A stretch of DNA of 64,000 nucleotides. It comes from Eriocheir sinensis (taxonomy: Eukaryota; Arthropoda; Malacostraca; Decapoda; Varunidae). The DNA is taken from positions 18,709,367 to 18,773,366 of the forward strand of contig NC_066534.1 of assembly GCF_024679095.1 (NCBI RefSeq), given 5' to 3'. The position numbers were made by a program, and so were the translations under genes. Positions 61,855 to 64,000 of the stretch are shown here, one piece after another. The notes beneath the pieces were generated by a model. It made no database searches, was not told where the DNA came from, and saw only the letters and a program-made list of their open reading frames with translations. Within the stretch, counting starts at the first letter, position 1. Every line of letters begins with the position of its first letter.

Positions 61855-62425
61855 TCGTTTTTTTTTCGTTTTTGGATTCGTCGTTTTTTTTCGTTTTTGG
61901 ATTCGTCGTTTTTTTTTCGTTTTTGGATTCGTCGTTTTTTTTTCGTTTTTGGATTCGTCGTTTTTTTTTTCGTTTTTGGATTCGTCGTTTTTTTTTCGTT
62001 TTTGGATTCGTCGTTTTTTTTTCGTTTTTGGTTTCGTCGTTTTTTTCGTTTTGGATTCGTCGTTTTTTCGTTTTTGGATTCGTCGTTTTTTTTTTCGTTT
62101 TTGGATTCGTCGTTTTTTTTTCGTTTTTTGATTAGTCGTTTTTTTTGTTTTAGATTCGTCGTTCTTTTTCGTTTTAGTTTCATTTTTTCGTTTTTAGATT
62201 CGTCGTTTTTTTCGTTTTGATTCGTCGTTCTTTCGTTTTGGATTCGTTTTTTTCGTTTTTGATTCGTCGTTTTTCGTTTTTGGATTCGTCGTTTTTTTCG
62301 TTTTTGGATTCGTCGTTTTTTTTATCGTTTTTGGATTCGTCGTTTTTTTTTCGTTTTTGGATTCGTCGTTTTTTTTTTCGTTTTTGGATTCGTCGTTTTT
62401 TTTTCGTTTTTGGTTTCGTCGTTTT
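61855..62425 (+). repeat. T-rich 25-27 bp minisatellite, about 22 units
   Basis: Unit of the form TTTTTTCGTTTTTGGATTCG plus TCG, with a T-run of 4 to 10 that varies from unit to unit. Indels in the T-run make the spacing irregular. The open frames here (RFWIRRFFF...) are repeat translations. Confidence 0.95.

Positions 62426-64000
<1,575 letters not shown>

Overview
This 64 kb window is eukaryotic DNA, most likely from a decapod crustacean and possibly a crab. Four things point that way: extreme density of di- and trinucleotide microsatellites ((CT/GA)n, (CA/GT)n, (GGA/TCC)n, (ACT)n, (ATT)n); a 5'-truncated non-LTR retrotransposon whose reverse-transcriptase C-terminus resembles jockey/CR1-type copies common in decapod genomes; a tRNA-derived SINE; and one intron-bearing, CpG-rich exon. 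The species call is inference. There is no bacterial, viral or CRISPR content. Almost every long open frame here is a translation of a simple repeat and is not a gene.

Only one protein-coding exon can be supported, on the + strand inside a GC/CpG-rich island at about 12.1-14.3 kb. A candidate 3' splice site at 12571-12572 leads into a 5' UTR with two short upstream ORFs, an ATG at 12857 preceded in frame by TGA, and 284 codons ending exactly at a consensus GTGAGT donor (12709+1000, i.e. 13709). The encoded N-terminus is Ser/Pro-rich with an acidic run and the beginning of a coiled coil. I do not recognise the family. The remaining 50 kb to the right would be a giant first coding intron.

The most interesting signal in that presumed intron is at 50761-50820: a strong polypyrimidine/AG acceptor, preceded by about 448 bases without any AG, fused directly to a GTAAGG donor and followed 57 bases later by a GTAAGT donor. 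All three frames of the 57-base segment contain stops. This is the architecture of a recursive-splice (ratchet) site with its RS-exon.

Mobile and satellite DNA: a 546 bp hAT-like MITE with 12 bp terminal inverted repeats and a 7/8-matching 8 bp target duplication (5511-6072); the LINE fragment inserted inside a 36 bp minisatellite (48348-49150); at least six further partial copies of that LINE's 3' tail in both orientations; a SINE at about 40.3-40.76 kb; an unnamed dispersed repeat present once at 17.4 kb and as a 117 bp tandem triplet at 22.3 kb; a 90 bp satellite (51.0-52.4 kb) with exact periodicity; and further tandem families with periods of about 171, 146, 150, 89, 75, 42, 26, 14 and 12 bp.

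Between the repeats lie short (80-300 bp) islands of balanced composition, repeatedly containing ATTA, TTTATG/CATAAA and CAGGTAA motifs. They are candidate intronic or upstream regulatory elements. Long strand-asymmetric purine/pyrimidine blocks and facing complementary microsatellites give strong hairpin and triplex potential.
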